Of a stretch of DNA of 64,000 nucleotides, positions 61,801-64,000 are shown one piece after another. The notes beneath the pieces were generated by a model. The model did not search any database, was not told where the DNA came from, and worked only from the letters and a program-made list of their open reading frames with translations. Source of the DNA: COMBO-56-21 sp963705355 (GTDB lineage Archaea; Thermoplasmatota; Thermoplasmata; UBA10834); assembly GCA_963705355.1 (NCBI GenBank), contig OY970070.1, positions 1,364,001-1,428,000 of the forward strand. The letters are read 5' to 3'. The position numbers and the translations under genes are program-made. Each line of letters opens with the position of its first letter. The stretch's first letter is position 1.

Positions 61801-64000
61801 CGTCACGGACGGTACGCTCGAGTTGGTGAAGTGACCTGTGCTTGTGCCTGACAGGAGTGGAGCCTGATCCAGGATGGAATCCTTGACGATGATCTGGGCC
61901 GAAGCGTCCCACTCAGTGGATATCTTGCCATCCATTGTCGAGTTGGCAAGTATTACCTTGGAGTTCTCACGCGCAACGATGTTGACCCCCTGAAGGGTCG
62001 AGTTCAGGACTTCGAGAACTGCGTATCCCTGGACATTGATGTTGATCCAAAGAGGGCTGATCATACTCGATTTCTCAAAGATCAGCATCGCCGGATGCCC
62101 TGTAGTGTTGTCCACATAGACCGTCCTCTGGTTTGCTGATGATTGAATTATCCTGAACTCAGCATTGTAGAACTTCAGCGTGCCGTCCGCTGCGACAATC
62201 ACATCGCCACCATGGTAATATGTCATGTTGCTGATTTCAAGAGACGGAGGGACGACGAGCCATCGGGACGTGTCGGGGCTCTGGGCGGACACACCCATAA
62301 TTGACACCGTGAAATCATACTGCTGGTCTGCAGTTGTCATCGCTGGGTAGGGGCTCGGGAATGAGAAGTTCTCAGTCGAACTGTGGACACTCCCGCCAAT
62401 GGTCGCACTGCCGGTTATTGAGAAGGATCCGATGTACAGGGAGTTCGGTGCCTGACCTCCGGATAGTATGTCAGTGAGATACGGGACGACTGCTAACCCG
62501 TCGACTCCCGTCAGACCAAAGCTGGAGGCATCCTTCCCAAGGTAGGCCAAAACCGAATCTGGGGGCAATGGACTGACGCCGCCATCATCAAAGTAGAACG
62601 AGGGTTGGCCACCATAGGTGGTGGACCCAGTGAAGATGGCGGATATTCTAGCACCTGGAATTGGGACCCCATATTCATCACCGACAGTCACATTCAGCCA
62701 TCTGTAGATATACGCTTCCGGGCCGATTGATATGACTATCGACATGCTGTCGAACTGAATCTGGCCAGTCGTCCCGGAATTATGGAATCTGATGTCAAGC
62801 GACGCAATGCTGCTGGTGGTCACGATGCCCTGAGCATAAAGATCGTAGCTCTTCTCTACGAAGCTGGTCTCTCCCGACGTTGGTGTGATTCCGGTCGATT
62901 GCCACGTACTGCCCTCGTTTGAACTCCACATCACCGACTCTGCGCCAGCGTAGTTAGAGTCTGCTTTGTAGCGCAAGACAAGTGTCGCACCGTCCACTGT
63001 TACACCACTAGCTCCAGCGTTAAAGCTGTCAATCCACATTGTTTGGCTTGGAGAAACATGGTATGTCATTCCTTCTCCACTTCGCAGAAGCGAGGAAATT
63101 GCCTGACCAGTATCATCTCCAGGCAGCTGCTGCAAGGCTGGAGTCGCCACGTAGCTGTCACCGGATGCAACGATTGCTGGAGCTCTGTCGGCATTTGCAC
63201 CAGTATACTGTGCGAAGCTACATCCATACAGATGCGCCCTCGCTCTGTCAGACAGCACGAGAACATTGTGAGTGAACCACTGGGCTGGTGTCACTACGGG
63301 TCCGAAATCCACGCTGATGAAAGAATTCACAGCAAGCAAGGTCGAAGTCCCACTGACCGTCAGATTACTAGCTATGAAACCATCTGTTGGATACTCAGGA
63401 AGGTTCATTATTGAAGAATCAAGCAACGTCAAATTGGAATCGTCGACCAACATTGACGGCCCGTCGTCTGCAGAGTCGAGGGTTATGAGCCCACCTGTTC
63501 CTACCACAAACTCGCTGACCAAGGCAGAAGGTAGAGACTCTACGATTGTATCGTAGAGGGAAACAACTCCACCAGCAGTCACATCAAAGGATCCCGGAAA
63601 CATAAGCACCGAGCTTCCTGTCGCAAGGAGCTGCCCGCCCGTTGTCACGGTCAAAGTGAGGAAAGGCCATGGATCGATCTGGTCCAAGTATGTCGTTATC
63701 GTGCCGTGGTTAAGGGTGACTTTGCCGCCTGCTTCCACGGTCATATGGTGCATTAGGGTGGGGTCCGAATTGCTAACGATGCTCAATGTCGCATCCTTGA
63801 TCACGAGTTCGCCGCCCGCGCCGACCGTGACGTTCCCGTCCACGGGCTGCACTGTGTTCTCGATAGTGTACACACCGTTGACGACGGTTAAGTCCCCGAT
63901 AGCGGCTGCCTTGATCGAGGCCGGCTTGGTCAAGAACATAAAGCCCGCAAAGGCGGAAAACACAAGACACAACACAATCAAAGCACTCAGAGTTCTATTG
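58837..64000 (-). CDS. Giant membrane-anchored surface protein with cytoplasmic zinc ribbons, N-terminus beyond the right edge
   Basis: More than 1700 residues are seen and the frame is open to the last base, so the true start lies outside. It opens with a signal-like helix (SALIVLCLVFSAFAGFMFLT). Then come beta-helix-like repeats (TVEAGGKVTLNHGTI, DVTAGGVVSLYDTIV). Two repeats of a folded unit each hold RW(L/I)xVTV then G(V/K)P(I/L)PGA. Several CARDB-type Ig-like domains (PDLYVFAGPEG, PDLDLSAMSVS, PDLAVVVSD) follow. Near the C-terminus one helix (FPFWLWIVIIVAVVGVVVGF) crosses the membrane. Inside are zinc ribbons (CGECGAF, CPKCGVEF, CSECGAW, CPNCGVKF, later CPVCGTL, CHKCGTVF) and a Pro/Ala/Glu tail. 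It probably coats or senses the cell surface. Confidence 0.8.
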   Translation of the reverse strand, partial: NRTLSALIVLCLVFSAFAGFMFLTKPASIKAAAIGDLTVVNGVYTIENTVQPVDGNVTVGAGGELVIKDATLSIVSNSDPTLMHHMTVEAGGKVTLNHGTITTYLDQIDPWPFLTLTVTTGGQLLATGSSVLMFPGSFDVTAGGVVSLYDTIVESLPSALVSEFVVGTGGLITLDSADDGPSMLVDDSNLTLLDSSIMNLPEYPTDGFIASNLTVSGTSTLLAVNSFISVDFGPVVTPAQWFTHNVLVLSDRARAHLYGCSFAQYTGANADRAPAIVASGDSYVATPALQQLPGDDTGQAISSLLRSGEGMTYHVSPSQTMWIDSFNAGASGVTVDGATLVLRYKADSNYAGAESVMWSSNEGSTWQSTGITPTSGETSFVEKSYDLYAQGIVTTSSIASLDIRFHNSGTTGQIQFDSMSIVISIGPEAYIYRWLNVTVGDEYGVPIPGARISAIFTGSTTYGGQPSFYFDDGGVSPLPPDSVLAYLGKDASSFGLTGVDGLAVVPYLTDILSGGQAPNSLYIGSFSITGSATIGGSVHSSTENFSFPSPYPAMTTADQQYDFTVSIMGVSAQSPDTSRWLVVPPSLEISNMTYYHGGDVIVAADGTLKFYNAEFRIIQSSANQRTVYVDNTTGHPAMLIFEKSSMISPLWININVQGYAVLEVLNSTLQGVNIVARENSKVILANSTMDGKISTEWDASAQIIVKDSILDQAPLLSGTSTGHFTNSSVPSVTVERNALAFIYRWIHVTVLDAAGKPLPGALVTTHSYPAWIPGVQNGSAVSSEAMDSLGVAKVNSLASILTSAGPPYRYVGNYRVSGNYTHHGTTYSASQDIFVGVLPYSEPLEKNATYATMPIPGTVLNPVLPDLTLHQTLSPPYPVWTSNANPRPGDDVTVYARIYNDGASYAYNVTVNFYDDEQNTSVIAESRLFGTATVPMIRPGEYVDVQTHWIAGGLVAPNEHRLIVWIDPLNLILQPNATLVRTGYGFVTVQSLPDLYVFAGPEGAREIFTSTAPVIVNSTVTLNAYVHNIGALTVLNVRVNFSDDGEPIANATVSVPAGGAATASVQWTPKKNPEKFHAILVQANPWPWAIVELDYGNNNASVPIEVLDYPDLDLSAMSVSPSGSVAGGNLVIVTAALKNLNKAPVSNPSGELWVDYAGNRMIVNWHLDGVSLTDLSGSVEVDVSFTAPFLNARTDATLTLVANPSHTPTEKTYANNLLELPITILDVRPDLAVVVSDTVHDIYVQKGTQNVTGEMFGRQLTIYVIIHNLGGSSATSVDVQVGVRNLAGTYNHTLQRGTDYTVPRNATANTLLVSVPWTLNLTTVGEYRVWAWVDAPNLIAEPDESNNFAVLNFTLLPLDASVEITTDATEYNAGDMMVISALVKYNGTSEGVKGLPGVVCWLINPTTREVIPKTNSSVETTDETGSTVVLLWIPSDLTTGSYGMRVVIGTTNYDSIATIHVGAAVSGELFPFWLWIVIIVAVVGVVVGFFVYTYIYGLGKLVECGECGAFIPAASKRCPKCGVEFEAGTMKCSECGAWIPADSVECPNCGVKFVGEAEEEADYMERMRSEYDEMVSKYRELAKPELGKKYSEKAFDAWWKTQPGYITFEDWLAKEEEKKEGPIPCPVCGTLNPKEATVCHKCGTVFGAAKAAPPAEKKGPPPAAPAEERPAQAGIAPPVVAPRMVIRRPVDRKVVPKKIIKTPVGTEEKEGGEKEEENNQ

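Overview
The window reads as chromosomal DNA of an archaeon, most likely of the Thermoplasmatota (that rank is inferred, not proven). Archaeal markers are Sec61-beta, a Cdc48/VAT unfoldase, Lhr helicase, archaeal Elp3, aTrm56, a DUF531 protein, TATA-type box A elements about 25-40 bp before several starts, and archaellum/Tad-type secretion ATPases with pilin-like proteins. Coding density is high; many genes overlap by 1-4 bp (TGATG, ATGA) or meet tail to tail. There is no CRISPR array, insertion sequence or rRNA. Three tRNA genes are present: Asn GTT, a CAT-anticodon tRNA and Phe GAA.

Layout. 1-4.5 kb: a histidine kinase cut by the left edge, Sec61-beta, a lone receiver protein, lysyl-tRNA synthetase and a tandem GNAT. 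4.5-7.5 kb: pyruvate:ferredoxin oxidoreductase (gamma-delta fusion, alpha, beta). 7.7-10.2 kb: VAT and a small PRC-barrel protein. 10.2-17.5 kb: two large TPR proteins, then Elp3 behind three small regulator-like genes. 17.5-21 kb: an SsuABC/TauABC-like ABC operon with a divergent HTH regulator. 21-26 kb: amidotransferase, OsmC, thioredoxin, gamma carbonic anhydrase family protein, nitroreductase, HD protein, aTrm56, regulators and an OB-fold protein. 26-33 kb: an ABC exporter, a CTP-dependent kinase-like membrane protein, tRNA-Asn, peroxiredoxin, an AhpD-like protein, a frameshifted agmatinase and tRNA-CAT. 33-45.4 kb: S9 peptidase, thioredoxin reductase, Na+/H+ antiporter, an isocitrate/isopropylmalate dehydrogenase remnant, enolase, Lhr, RlmE, PurM and small conserved genes. 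45.4-48 kb: a large HdrA-like flavoprotein. 48-58 kb: a zinc-ribbon/HhH/coiled-coil/KaiC-like protein, then a pilin-like protein and a TadA-TadC-TadC-TadA operon. 58-64 kb: a nitroreductase and a giant membrane-anchored surface protein that runs off the right edge.

The cell appears to be an anaerobic or microaerophilic heterotroph: it oxidises 2-oxoacids with ferredoxin (Por), has glycolysis/gluconeogenesis (enolase) and carries a redox-protection set (thioredoxin, thioredoxin reductase, peroxiredoxin, OsmC, nitroreductases). The HdrA-like protein has no HdrBC next to it, so nothing here indicates methanogenesis.

The most unusual observation is the ABC substrate-binding protein at 19177-20289, whose two lobes appear in reversed (circularly permuted) order behind a single N-terminal anchor. 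Others are the cysteine-free MvhD-like tail on the HdrA protein, WLSG repeats in the KaiC-like protein beside a duplicated Tad secretion module, two genes whose best start codons are ATA and ATT behind strong Shine-Dalgarno sites, and two decaying genes (agmatinase frameshift, dehydrogenase remnant).
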